A stretch of DNA of 64,000 nucleotides from Xylaria sp. FL1777 (lineage: Eukaryota; Ascomycota; Sordariomycetes; Xylariales; Xylariaceae), in the NCBI GenBank assembly GCA_022578965.1, contig MU400534.1, positions 1-64,000 on the forward strand. Direction: 5' to 3'. Position 1 is the stretch's first letter. Each line of letters begins with the position of its first letter. Shown here in pieces: positions 12,368 to 22,783 of the stretch. The translations under genes and the position numbers were made by a program. The notes below the pieces were generated by a model. That model did not search any database. It had not been told where the DNA came from and worked only from the letters and a program-made list of their open reading frames with translations.

Positions 12368-13830
12368 GCTATAAAAAGCAAATATAAGTTATTAATAAAC
12401 AACAAAACTTAAAAACTTTATAAGTTATTATTAAGCTATAAAGCATTATTAAACAAATAAATATTTAAGCTAAAGTAAAAACTAAATAAGTTAATTATTT
12501 AATATAAAGCTTATTAAATAATTAAAAGGTTTAAATAAATAAAAAGCTTAAATTACAATAAAACTTTTGCTTTAATAGTTAAGCTTATAAGCTATAAAGC
12601 TATATTTGCTATAGCTATAGCTTTAAATTTTAAACTTAAACAAATAAATATTAAAACAGCTTTTTTATATAAAAAAGTACTTAAAGAAATCTATGTTAAA
12701 CAATTACCTAAGTTTAATAACAAATTTAATAAAGTATATAAACTAAATAAAGCTTTATATAGCTTAAAGCAATTATTTAAGATTTAATACAAAGTTTTAT
12801 TTATATTTTTTAAAGGCTTAAGATTTACTTTATTAAACGCTAATGTTAAAGTATTTGCAAAAAAACACACATATATTACTATATATATAAACAACTTATT
12901 AATTGCTGCTTTATTTATAAAAAAAATAAACAAAGTTAAAATAGCTTTATATAAACAGTTTAATATAACAGATTTAAATTCTTGCTTTTATTACTTAAGC
13001 ATAATAATTAAAAAAAATAAGCTTAATTAAATAATTTACTTAAGCTAAAGCGCTTATATTAAAAAAGTTTTATAAAATTTTAACTTTTAAAAAGCAAAGC
13101 TTAAAAATACTTTTATAAAAACTAAAGCTTTTAAACTTTTAGCTACTAATTATATAACTAGCTTAAAAAATAAAGCTTAATATATAAGTGCTATAAAATC
13201 TTTAATATATGTTATGCTTAATATTTAACTAAATATTATTTATATTATATCTTTTTATAGCTGCTTTATAGTAAAGCTTAATAAAGCTTGCAAAGCAGCT
13301 ATTATAAAAATCTTTAAATACTTAAAAAAAACAGTAAATATAAAACTAGCTTATTACAAAAAACTTTAAAAGCTAACTAGCTACTTTAATATAAACTATG
13401 CTAGCAACTAAAATATTTAAAAGTTTACTTTTAAGTATATTTTTAACTTTAAAAGCATAGCTTTAAGCTAAAGTTTAAAACATTAAGCTATTATATTATT
13501 ATTTTTATATAAAGCAAAATATATTAAATAAACTTAAACTATTAAAAAAGCTATATAGTTTAAGCTATTACTTAAAAAGTTAAACGTTATTTAAAAAATA
13601 AAAACTATAATTATTTATTGCAATAATTAAAAAGCTATAGCTTTAGCTAAAAATTCTTTTTATTATATTAATACTAAATATATTACTATATAGCTAAAGT
13701 TTATTTGTAAATAATAAGCTACTAAAAACGTTAAACTTTAATATATTTTTACTAATAAACAAATAGTAAATAGCTTAATAAAAGCGCTACTAAAAAATAA
13801 ATTTTTTATATTTTAAAGTGCTTTAAGCTT
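12368..13830 (+). pseudogene. RIP-decayed Copia-type reverse transcriptase / RNase H
   Basis: Read in plus-strand frames with stops ignored, the stretch gives the order of a Ty1/Copia pol C-terminus: a NKT*KL motif (12,368 on), FALIVKLISYKA (from 12,563, for TFAPVVKPISYKA), NIKTAFLYKK (for DVKTAFLYG), KLNKALYSLKQ (for LNKALYGLKQ), ITIYINNLLIAA (for the YVDDLLI active site, both Asp now Asn), then RNase H-side text LKKLNVI, KAIALAKNSFYYINTKYI and YIFTNKQIVNSLIKALLK (for YIPTDKQIADxLTKAL). Trp codons have become stops and Asp has become Asn, all G-to-A changes. It lies outside the 1251-10835 element, so it is a second insertion. Confidence 0.85.
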
Positions 13831-15400
13831 AAAATAAAAAAACTAGCAAAAACAAAAGCTATTTTATACTATAATAAAAGCTTTATTTTATACTAAAAGC
13901 TAAAGATTTTACTTTATACTAAAAAACAAAGTTTTACTTTATACTATAAATAAAGCTTTATTAAAACATTATATTAGCAAAGCTATTATATAATTAGCAT
14001 TTATTATAAGTTTAACTTTTTATAACTAAATAACATTAAGCTATTTATATAATTACTATTAATTTACTAAAGGATTTTTGCTTACTGCTTTTATATAACT
14101 TAAGTTAACGCTATAAAAACTAAAAATTAAACTTTTTACCTAAAATTAATTATTAAGCATACTTTTTATATTATTTTTTAAATTTGTAGCTTTTGTTTAC
14201 TTTAATAAAAAAATAATAAAAATTTTTAACTACTAGTAATAAAAAATATAGCTATATTAATAAACTTACTTAGTTTTTTAATAAAACTTTTATTAAACCT
14301 AAAAACTATAAGTAATAAAATAATAACATATTTAAACTAATTTTAAACACTTAAATTATATTTATTTGCGTTTTATGTTTACTTTAAAGCTATATTTTTT
14401 AGCTGCTTTAGTAAAAAAAAGAACTAAAAAATTAGCAAAGCAATGCTAAACGCTTTTACTTAAAATACTTTTAGCGCTTTTTATAACTGCAAAAAAAACA
14501 ACAAATATACTTAAATTAGTTTATTTTTTATATTTATAAAAAAACTAATAAAAAATTTATAAAAAGACATAAAATAATATATTTATGTTATAGCATTAAT
14601 TATAAATTTTACTAAAAGTAAAATTGTAATATTTTAAAACTATAACTTTGTTAAAAATATAACTATTAAATTACAAACAAAAAATATTCTTTAAAAAAAA
14701 CAACAAACTTTTTTAAAATTTGTTTTAAAGAAAGTTTAAAAGCTATTTGTTTAATATAACATTAATAACTTACTTAATAGCTAAAACTTATGCTTATTAT
14801 ATAGTATATTATAAGTTTACTAATAAGTTACTTTAAAAAACTACTTATATTTAAAACTTAAAAACTTTAAAATTAAAAACTGTATTTTTTTAATAAAGTA
14901 ATTAAAGCTTGTAAAACTAGCACATATTTGTTATTTTTTTCTTTTTTTTACAAAAGTTTTTATAAGTTTAGTTAGCGTTAAAAACTTTAAACAAAATCTA
15001 AAACAATAAAATAAGCATTTAGCAATATGCTTAAAGTATAACTATTTATATAAATTACAAAAAAAAAAAAAATAATAATATATTACCTTTTTTATAATTA
15101 TGTTTTTTTTAACTTATTTAGAAAATAACACTTATAATATTACATAGTTTACACTTTATATTAAATATATATAAAACCATAGTTTTATTATTGTTAAAAT
15201 AAACAGGTTTAAAATAAGTAAAAGTGTTAAAATAAGTAAATATAGTACACTTTATACTTTTAGGCTATATATATTACTTATTCCCTTTGTTCTTTAAGTT
15301 ACTTTTTTTACTTTTAGTTATCTTAAATACACTACTTTACTTGCTATATCGTACACTTCTTTATACCTTTAACAGCTTTAGGAAAGTTAAGAATAGAAAA
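13831..15400. other. AT-rich tail of the transposon block
   Basis: From 13,850 to 13,960 a motif like TTTTATACTA recurs about four times with variable spacing, which could be the start of a decayed 3' LTR of the second Copia element; I could not find its 5' partner. The rest is featureless AT-rich sequence. Composition begins to recover after about 15,250. Confidence 0.45.
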
Positions 15401-15419
15401 TAATAGTTCCCGCTAGTTA

Positions 15420-16150
15420 GACATTGTTGAACATATGATTTCTATAAGAGCTGGTACGAGGCGGTTAGAAAAACATCACCTGTTACCCCTTCGAATCTTG
15501 GCTCAGCCATATGAGCATAACGATCATATGTGTGGTGTGGTTGAACTCCGGGTAACATCACGGTAGAAGGGATGCAGCAAGAGGCGATGTAAGTCTTGCA
15601 ACTCATCAAACCCCACCCGTACAATCACCAAATAAAACAGAAAAAGCATGAGGTTTGAAGTTACATAAAATAATACCATTAAATTCCGATATCATGACTT
15701 ATTTACTTTATACGTCCAGTCCAGTTATATAGTTAGCAGTTAAAGTGGTAGAGTTTAAGCGGTTTATTAGCAATATAATTTGGGTCTTTTTTTTTGTAAC
15801 ACCCTGATCGCCTTCTAGTTGTGACCCTGGCTACACCCCGGTTCAAGCCTGGGTTTCGTACCGAGCTAACGTTAATCCCCGGAATAAGTGGATGCTCGCA
15901 AACCCGTCCGGAAGGATGCCGAAGGCCTTGACAGGCTTGGCAAGTCTTGGCCGCGTAACATGTACCTGGAGGGAGATGTCTGGATTGGTGTCTAAGACCC
16001 GCAGGCTGACAGTATGCCCGGCGCAGGCGGTGAACTTCTTTACCAACTACATGAGAGGCTGACTGAGCGCAAGATGACACAGAGCTAGAAATTGATAGGG
16101 AATCTACTATATAAGAAGGAAGAGATGCTGTCATATGTCGTAAGTGTGAA
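15420..16150. other. border region with ordinary composition, no clear gene
   Basis: Base composition is normal here and there are medium-length open frames on the minus strand (for example 15,733-16,221), but they overlap the start of the next gene, have no recognisable domain and no convincing start. GGTTCAAGCC at 15,840 resembles a tRNA B box, but no cloverleaf can be folded around it. The stretch separates the RIP block from the first intact gene. Confidence 0.5.
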
Positions 16151-16183
16151 AGCCAGGTGCACCATCCTTTTACTTTTGACAAC

Positions 16184-17200
16184 ATGCATAACCTAGCCGC
16201 AGTTCTATCTATACTCGCCACTTCTCTTCCTCAAGCCCTTGGCTTCGATCAGGAGAATGCTGCGTCTCAATTACCGACTAATCTCATACACCAATTCCCG
16301 AATGGCACTTGGGTAGAGAGCCTTGCAGTGCGCGCCAACGGACAACTAGTGACCACCGTCACAACCACACCAGATATCTACCAAGTTGACCCGCTGAACC
16401 GGTGTGAACCCGTTCTTCTTCATAGCTTTTCAGGCTTTAAGAGTACGGTGGGGGTTACGGAGACGGCACCAGATATTTTCCAGGTCGCTGTTGGAAATGC
16501 TTCACTGGCTACGTTTGAGGGAACACTAGGATCTTTCTCTATCTTCCAGATCGACCTAAGCGATCTACCGGTGTGTCCCTCAAGTCTAGATCTACAGATT
16601 TCCGAAGTGGCTCAGGTTCCTAATGCCATGTTCCTCGACGGCTTAACACCGCTTCCGCAGGAAGCTAATATCATTCTAGCAACAGATCTCAACCTAGGGG
16701 TAATCTGGGAAATCGATGTCTCGACTGGGGCGTCGTCGATTGCTATCGACATTCCGCTCATGAAACCGGGAACCGTGAGCAACGTGATCGGCGTAGACGG
16801 CATCAAGATTGACAACGGCGAGCTCATCTTCACAAACCCGGGACAGAACATCATTGGCCAGGTTCCAATCGATTCATCCGGACACGCTACAGGCGACGCA
16901 TCTGTCGTGGTCCCGATCGGCGGCGATGACTTTGCGGTTGACTTTGCTACCCAGATGCTATTCAGCGTCGGGGGGTCAGGAAACCTGAGCGAGGTCATTC
17001 TGGCGACTGGGCAGGCTGTAAATCTTACGATGCTGCCAGGCCCAACGGCCTGTCAGTTCGGCAGGACTGCAACAGACCAGGGTTGCCTATACATCACGAC
17101 CTCTGGTGGTGACGCGGCCTACGCGCAGATGCCTATACTTGTAGGGGGTGCAGTGTTTAGTGTCGACGTCTTTCAGAACGGGAGCTGTGCTGGATCCTAA
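16184..17200 (+). CDS. secreted beta-propeller-like protein (SMP-30/gluconolactonase-like)
   Basis: This uninterrupted frame encodes 338 residues. The frame is open upstream to 16,157 but the first ATG is at 16,184, and it begins a good signal peptide (short basic-polar start, AAVLSILATSLPQALG, cleavage likely near residue 20). The body has recurring blade-like blocks: WVESLAVRANGQLV, DIYQVDP, NAMFLDGLTPL, LGVIWEIDVSTG, IDGGEL-type turns (DGIKIDNGELIFTN) and GGDDFAVD. This pattern fits the six-bladed propeller superfamily of SMP-30, gluconolactonase and strictosidine-synthase-like proteins, which is common among fungal secreted proteins. Several NxT/S sequons suit secretion. Catalytic metal ligands cannot be assigned by eye and the substrate is unknown. 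It is the first intact gene beside the RIP block. Confidence 0.72.
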   Translation: MHNLAAVLSILATSLPQALGFDQENAASQLPTNLIHQFPNGTWVESLAVRANGQLVTTVTTTPDIYQVDPLNRCEPVLLHSFSGFKSTVGVTETAPDIFQVAVGNASLATFEGTLGSFSIFQIDLSDLPVCPSSLDLQISEVAQVPNAMFLDGLTPLPQEANIILATDLNLGVIWEIDVSTGASSIAIDIPLMKPGTVSNVIGVDGIKIDNGELIFTNPGQNIIGQVPIDSSGHATGDASVVVPIGGDDFAVDFATQMLFSVGGSGNLSEVILATGQAVNLTMLPGPTACQFGRTATDQGCLYITTSGGDAAYAQMPILVGGAVFSVDVFQNGSCAGS

Positions 17201-18300
17201 GTCGGAGGACTCGGGAAAAGCGGCAGACGAGACAATCTTAGCTAGATCATACAGAAGCATCTCGCTTTGACACGAGATGGTCATTCTCTGACCAACCCCG
17301 CATCTTCGAGTATATCGTGTATTTTCCTTCGCGATGTCTACCGAGATTTGAGACGCTGACCATGATCCACTATGGTTGATTGCTGACATAAAATATTTCC
17401 ACTGTGAAATACTTTGCGACCTTTGCCAGCGCCATTCATTCTGTCATTGTAGAAGTAGATATGCAACTAGTCCGTTTCTACAACCTTGGTTGGATGGGAA
17501 CTACCCGCATAGCTTAATACCGTTTTAGGGGTCTATGATCTACAGATCTACAACAGGTTGTCGATAAGGAATCCGGTTATAAACCTCCCCATGCGTATTA
17601 TTCCGGGCTTATTAATCGACCACTCCCTTCTGGCTGTAGAAGTCATCGTCAGGCTATATCACATGATTAAAGTGCCCCTCAACCAGGGTAGAGGGCTTAG
17701 ACTTAATAGAAATGGGCCTGCCAAGCTTTCCATCGAGAACTATTCCGGTATGCGGATCGATCTGTTCTCCATCATCCACTAGCGGATGATCCACTTCGGA
17801 TTTCTCGGGTATACCGTTTGGGGTAGTTCGTGAGTACAGCTGCTAGACGGGGGATGCGTGGTGAGCATCTAGACGTGGGCAGTGATACACCTAATCCGTT
17901 ATATTCCACGAGTTCCCTACCTATATTGGCTCAGTGTCTCAGCGGCATGGAATCACATATTTCAGTACAGAAACATGACTGCAGCGATAATACGCATGCG
18001 GTAAGAAAAGCCAGGGTTTCTTGAACAAGAAAGTAGCAGACTTACAAGTTTCGTGTAGTTAATGCCCTCCTTTCTTCGGCCAAGACGCATGACAACCCTA
18101 TCAATGCACTTGATTGGATATATGCCCGTTGTACCAGCAACACACTTATTACGGGAGCATCGCTACTACTATCAATGATATGCGCTACCCCCGAGCTCCG
18201 ATTTCGAGCTCAAGAGGCAGAGACAGTGCGAATGCTATCCCTAATAGGCGTGGACGACCTCTTTAAAGAGTCTTAACTCTGCGTTGGTCTAATTCCGCCC
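17201..18300. other. intergenic, one possible gene fragment
   Basis: No intact gene is visible. On the minus strand from about 17,829 to 17,654 a coherent frame reads EKSEVDHPLVDDGEQIDPHT and then GIVLDGKLGRPISIKSKPS, directly after a splice-acceptor-like CCCCGTCTAG. It has no start codon or partner exon nearby and I do not recognise it; it may be a leftover of a decayed gene. Confidence 0.4.
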
Positions 18301-18322
18301 CTTTCTGATGATACTGTCCACA

Positions 18323-19594
18323 ATGGAAGACGATTGGAGTGAAGTCTCGGACGCTGTGGTCCGCAAGAGAATCCAGAACCGTCTCGCTCAGCGGAAGCAT
18401 CGTAAGTCTGCTAACTGAAAGACTTCGACTTATAACACACATGAACTCGCTCCTTAACACCAAATGTCAGGTCAGAAAGCCCAGACTCAAGCACAAGCAC
18501 AGGCACAAGGTAATAAGTCGACCGAGAAGGCAGTGGCCGCACCCAGACACCCACAGCTCGTATCACCCACCAATTCTCTCTTTCTACCGTCCATTTCTAC
18601 CATGGAGCCAAGAGCCTCGGCCGATGGCATGTCTGGAGACATCTGGGCCAATGATTTCACACACAACGCATCCATTCTCACGGCTCAAGGGGCCTGTGTA
18701 GGAACTACGTGGAATCTGTCCACTGGTGAAAACGGAAATGGCGGAGAAATATTAGATAGAAATTGGGGAGAAGATGTCCACAGAGGACTTTCCAAAGCTC
18801 AGCCATCGCGTAAAAATCGCACATCGGGGATCCTGGTTGAGGAGGGGGAGGGCCGGATGACCAACCAGCAACAGCATACCGGTAGCCAGTCCATGCCAAC
18901 AGACATAGACGCCATCCTTCCGAGGATGATGATGTATCCAGAGACGAGCCATTGGATGCCAGACTCCCCTTGCGACAATTCCTTTACCAACACGCCAGCG
19001 CCCCGCAACAGGACAGAGCCTGACATTACTCATGAACGCGATGCATCTACCGATGGAAAGGAACACTGTGACAAGTGTGACCATAGGCGCCAGAGGAATA
19101 GCCATGAAAACGCATCGGTCTCATACGCCTATCGCGGCAGCAGCAACATTAGCAGTAGACGGGGCAGTCTTCCAGCGTCTAGTTCAATCCCAGCTGACCC
19201 CATCAGCCCCGCTTCAACAACACCTACGTTATCTCGTCTGATGCGAGACCACGATATCGAGTTGGATCATCTCATATCACAAGCAAGCCTTCCGATGCGG
19301 GATTCCATAGGGGTAGCTTCAATGGCAGGAGGGGGAGGAGGAGGAGCACGAACGAGCCATGGTCGACATCTGAAGCGACGATATTCCGACGCCAATACGG
19401 GCACTTCTGCTATTGCTGCTACTTCTTCCAGGGTCCGGAGTCCACCGCTTCCGCCGTTACCCGATGTACCTGAAAAGAACTATTACGACCTCGTGGAGCA
19501 ACACGAGTACGCCCAAAGCCAAGACAGCGAGGATACTTCAGAGCCAAAAGTAACCAAGATTGTTGTGATATACATGCAGGAACGACAACGGTAA
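18323..19594 (+). CDS. bZIP-like transcription factor lacking a visible leucine zipper
   Basis: There are two exons: 18323-18401 and 18471-19594, joined across a 69-bp intron (GTAAGT, CTAAC branch, TGTCAG). The spliced frame gives about 400 residues. The N-terminus carries VVRKRIQNRLAQRKHR, where Asn19 and Arg27 satisfy the bZIP basic-region rule N-x7-R, as in fungal AP1-type factors. The following residues (QKAQTQAQAQAQG) are a Q/A repeat without leucine heptads. The rest is low-complexity Ser/Pro/Gly with His/Cys patches (HCDKCDHRRQ), ending in a conserved-looking VTKIVVIYMQE segment. An in-frame ATG at 18,308 is an alternative start, but CACAATGG at 18,323 has the better context. Likely nuclear. 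DNA binding without the usual dimerisation helix is the oddity; targets are unknown. Confidence 0.75.
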
Positions 19595-21425
19595 CCAAGT
19601 TTAGAACACGGAAAGACATTAGTTAGCTAGAGATAACGCTGTATATGTTCCCCGCTTCTCAGTATATGCATCTTCTCTTGACGTGCTTGCTTCCCGCTTC
19701 TTCATATATCCATCAACTCTAGAATATACACATAATACGTGCATCTAGCCTCCGTGTACCTGCTTTCATCCCGCGGTCCATCCCTTCGAGTGCGGTGTCA
19801 ACCACCACCCCACTTTATCGGTATAAGTGATGTTCACCCAATAGGGACCAGCCGCTCTACAGCATCTCTGTGGCGGTTGAAAACCAGGAACGAAATGCAG
19901 ATTATGGGTGGCACAGCTGGCAGTAGTGTGCCACATCATATGCTACCGCTACTAAATGACGTAGCTCCTATATCGGTGATTCGGCGACGTTAGATGTGAG
20001 GCTCTCACGGATGATTGGATAATCAATAGCCGGCCGGAACTCCCGCTGATGGAGTCGCGGAGGGGTGACCATCGTCAGGACGCCATCGTAGCTATGGCTC
20101 ACACGTTGCTGGCGCCATTCTCTTGTCAGTCTTGACCCTTGCGCACGGGAGAATACGGGGTCGAGGATAATATTGTGCTGCAAGGTCTACGCGACGTGGG
20201 GGATTATGTCATCCACAGTCGTACGGGCTGAAGATTAGAATGCATGTCTCGGTGTTCAATAGGGACTGTCGCATAGATGTAAGCCGCCATTTACTCCCCC
20301 GTCAATGCCGAACACCGATAGAGTTGTGTATATCAAGGCCTACAACTCCGGCCTTGTTGGCCGAAGGGCTTCCGGATAGCCGTACCGACGCTCTACGGCA
20401 TAGAAAAGTATTCAATTCGGGTAGGCTCTCTAAGGCCTAGTCCAAGACCTTATCACAAATAATCTATGAAATGGATTGTCATCAGAGATGAGATGATGGG
20501 GCGGCTGAAAAGCGAAACTAGGAAGTCATGGCATCGAAATAGGAGAGATATGTGACTATATGTATTAAATACAATTTGGTAGCATGAATTGTACATAAGT
20601 GCTGCATCTACGTCCTGGTGAAATTGCTTATAATGTTCCAGATGTATATATTCCAGGGTGAATAAGGAGGTGGCAAAGGGGTCAATAGCCTTACAGGTAG
20701 GTTGGTCAATTAGCCCCTGAGCCGTCCTATATAGGCCCCTAATGGTCTATCCTGACACAATGGCCGTCGGTTGTAGGCTATCGGTAGTCGGTTGTCGGTA
20801 GTATGGTGATAATTACTGCAGAAATGGCACAAAAATAGTAATTAAGGCGGGGATGATCGTACAGGGATGGCGATAAAAATATGCTGTACTACGTATGGTG
20901 ATAAAGGAAGGCAAGGTATTACCGTATTTTTTTAGTCTATAATATGACATTAAGACGACGCAGAGATGACAGCATGTCACTATGCATATGCAATATGCAT
21001 ATGGAATACTAGATAAGGTTTTGATTCAGCTTTTCAAAGGTCCTACCGTCTGGGTCGCGCAGTAGAGCAGTAGAACGTTAGAGCATTTCACTTTATTCAT
21101 AACCTATATCGTAACATTTCACAATGGCATCTAACCATTTTTACTCACCAAATACTCAGTCCAGGATTGCCATTGATTTCTTGTTGCGCTGTATTCTCTA
21201 CGCTGCGTTGCTTGGCGCGTGATAAGGGGTAAATATCTATTTCCTCTTTTGAGTGCAGTCGTCCATAGCTCGACCTACAAAATAACTTGACTTGGTTACA
21301 TATCTAAAACATACGTTAAATTTTATGCTTAGTTAAGAATCACGAATACGATAATTTAATGCTTTAAAAATTTTCAACAAAAAGGTAAAATGATGGATGT
21401 GTCTTCTATCTCTCTCCAAAATCCA
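19595..21425. other. intergenic, nothing supported
   Basis: Only short open frames without domains or good starts are present. A small imprecise repeat of GTCGGTTGT/ATCGGTAGT text occurs around 20,765-20,805, and the region near 20,900-21,380 becomes AT-richer. No RNA gene or transposon protein was recognised. Confidence 0.5.
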
Positions 21426-21920
21426 TCAGCTGACCTCAATGCACTCCGACTCCCATTCCCCGATTAGAGACCCAACGCCGGCTCCGACTGACTTCAGTCT
21501 CTCCGAATTTAATAAAAGTTCTTCCTTAGTTAGTTCTGGCCAGATAGCCATCCATCTTCCTTTTATCACCACTTTCACCGGTCCAGCATCCCATAGACTA
21601 TCTGGCGCAAACGGGCCGCGCAATTCCACAGTACTCGTTGCGCTATCCTGAGGTAGCAACGTGACTAATAAATCAATTGTCGGAGGCATCAACCTGTTGA
21701 TCTTAATTGCGTCGATGTGAACTGACTCAGTACTCCCAGCTGGTATAATACGTACTAAGCCTAACCCGAGAGCGGCTGGGTCGAGAGGAGAATTCCATTT
21801 GAGAATCGTCACGGGAATTGAAGGATGCGCGTTCGTGACTGATACCGAGATAGTACGAGGAGAGACGGTGGACTGGGAGATGTTCAGTTGAAGATTGGTC
21901 AAGAATGACGGCTGTGTCAT
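21426..21920 (-). CDS. small protein resembling a deuterolysin prodomain, without a protease domain
   Basis: From the ATG at 21,920 this encodes 164 residues (MTQPSFLTNLQLNISQ...). An upstream in-frame ATG at 22,040 would add 40 residues including a hydrophobic stretch (LGLAFALVFGSIILATL), i.e. a possible signal anchor; I prefer the shorter form because it starts directly on the folded part. The order of short motifs (hydrophobic strand, VSVTNAHPSIPVTILKWNSP, LDP, VRI, IDAIKINR, LVTLLPQDSATSTVELR, GPVKVVIKGRW) runs parallel to the N-terminal prodomain encoded next door (VKASITNTGNVALRILRAGS, LDSSPVEKVKI, FTGIRV, TIRANETIEV, GDFNITTQG). This suggests the same beta-sandwich fold. It is divergently oriented to the M35 protease gene. 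No catalytic motif is present. A role as trans-acting chaperone or inhibitor is inference. Confidence 0.6.
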   Translation of the reverse strand: MTQPSFLTNLQLNISQSTVSPRTISVSVTNAHPSIPVTILKWNSPLDPAALGLGLVRIIPAGSTESVHIDAIKINRLMPPTIDLLVTLLPQDSATSTVELRGPFAPDSLWDAGPVKVVIKGRWMAIWPELTKEELLLNSERLKSVGAGVGSLIGEWESECIEVS

Positions 21921-22783
21921 CGTGTATTTTGTCTGTAAATTGAGTAGATTGTTACTATTGAGTGTTGCTAGGATGATGCTGCCAAATACTAAGGCGAAGG
22001 CCAAACCCAGGTGATAATGGCAACAGTGTAGGATGCCCATGTAGCAGACAGACGTCCTCTCTCATTAAGCTCTTTAAGAAACCGGTCGGCTGTTGCTCCA
22101 ATAGAGCTTCGTTTGGAAGATGGTCCCGAAGAGGAAGGACGGGTATACCGCAAGACACGGCTGTTCCAAGTAGCTTAGTGATTTATTCGCCTGTTGACAG
22201 GAGATGCCGATTAGTCTGACGAGCATGAACAGCTTGATGGAGTGCCTCCAATGTAAGCTAAATCTGCGTGTTCGACCATCATTAAAAACTGCATTGAAGA
22301 GGAAATGTATCAAAAGTCGATGCTACTACCTTCCTGAAGCTATATTGAGTCCCACTGCTCCTCTTTTAATCACCTTCAATTTCCACCAATCATTGGTCCC
22401 CCCAAGCCGTATTTAATTGTTCTAACGGGGGGAGACTGTCGGTAAAATCACGTCGTTTTTGATCCTCCATCCACATAATACCATGCCACACCTAAGCTGT
22501 TTCATATCTATGAGCTAGAGTATGGGGTAGGGATTTGACAACATGCTCTTGGCACCCGGAAAATCTACGGACGCTGTATAGAGCTTGTCCTCCAATCAAA
22601 CACTATTGGTGCAGGATGTTCGGCGATGGGAAGACCGTAATCAGGAAGGGAAAGCAAGCATATATCGTTCTTGTTCTTTAGATCAGCATACAAAGCCTTC
22701 CATGGCCCGCATGATAATAGTTATGTAGTAGTAATCATTAGAAAGTCGCATTCTCGAAGCAGTATTATTCTTCAACTATCAAT
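21921..22783. promoter_or_regulatory. shared divergent intergenic region
   Basis: The 863 bp lie between the start of the minus-strand prodomain-like gene and the plus-strand deuterolysin gene, and must contain both promoters. Leader sequence with CAACTATCAAT precedes the protease ATG. I could not identify a specific transcription-factor site with confidence. Confidence 0.45.

Larger units (their letters stand above)
1..15400. other. AT-rich, RIP-degraded transposon block
   Basis: The stretch is overwhelmingly A and T, with stop codons in every frame and remaining G and C mostly as single bases or GC pairs inside AGCT-like contexts. Recognisable transposon parts (LTR pair, Copia RT/RNase H) show decay by C-to-T and G-to-A changes, which is the signature of repeat-induced point mutation in fungi. 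No intact gene is present; the only longer open frame (6454-6693, minus) is a low-complexity stretch of I, L, Y and F and is not credible as a gene. The switch to ordinary composition is abrupt, between about 15,250 and 15,420. The block reaches the window's left edge, so its full size is unknown; it could be pericentromeric, subtelomeric or an interstitial AT isochore. Confidence 0.9.

Noticed and set aside
15836..15850. GGTTCAAGCC resembling a tRNA B box, with TAGCAGTTAAAGTGG-like A-box text about 100 bp before
   Set aside because: Spacing is too large and no acceptor or T stem pairs; no cloverleaf can be drawn.
15733..16221. 162-codon minus-strand frame before the first gene
   Set aside because: Overlaps the signal-peptide start of the 16,184 gene antisense, does not begin with ATG in a good context, and has no recognisable domain.
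16612..16998. 128-codon minus-strand frame
   Set aside because: Antisense shadow of the plus-strand beta-propeller-like gene.
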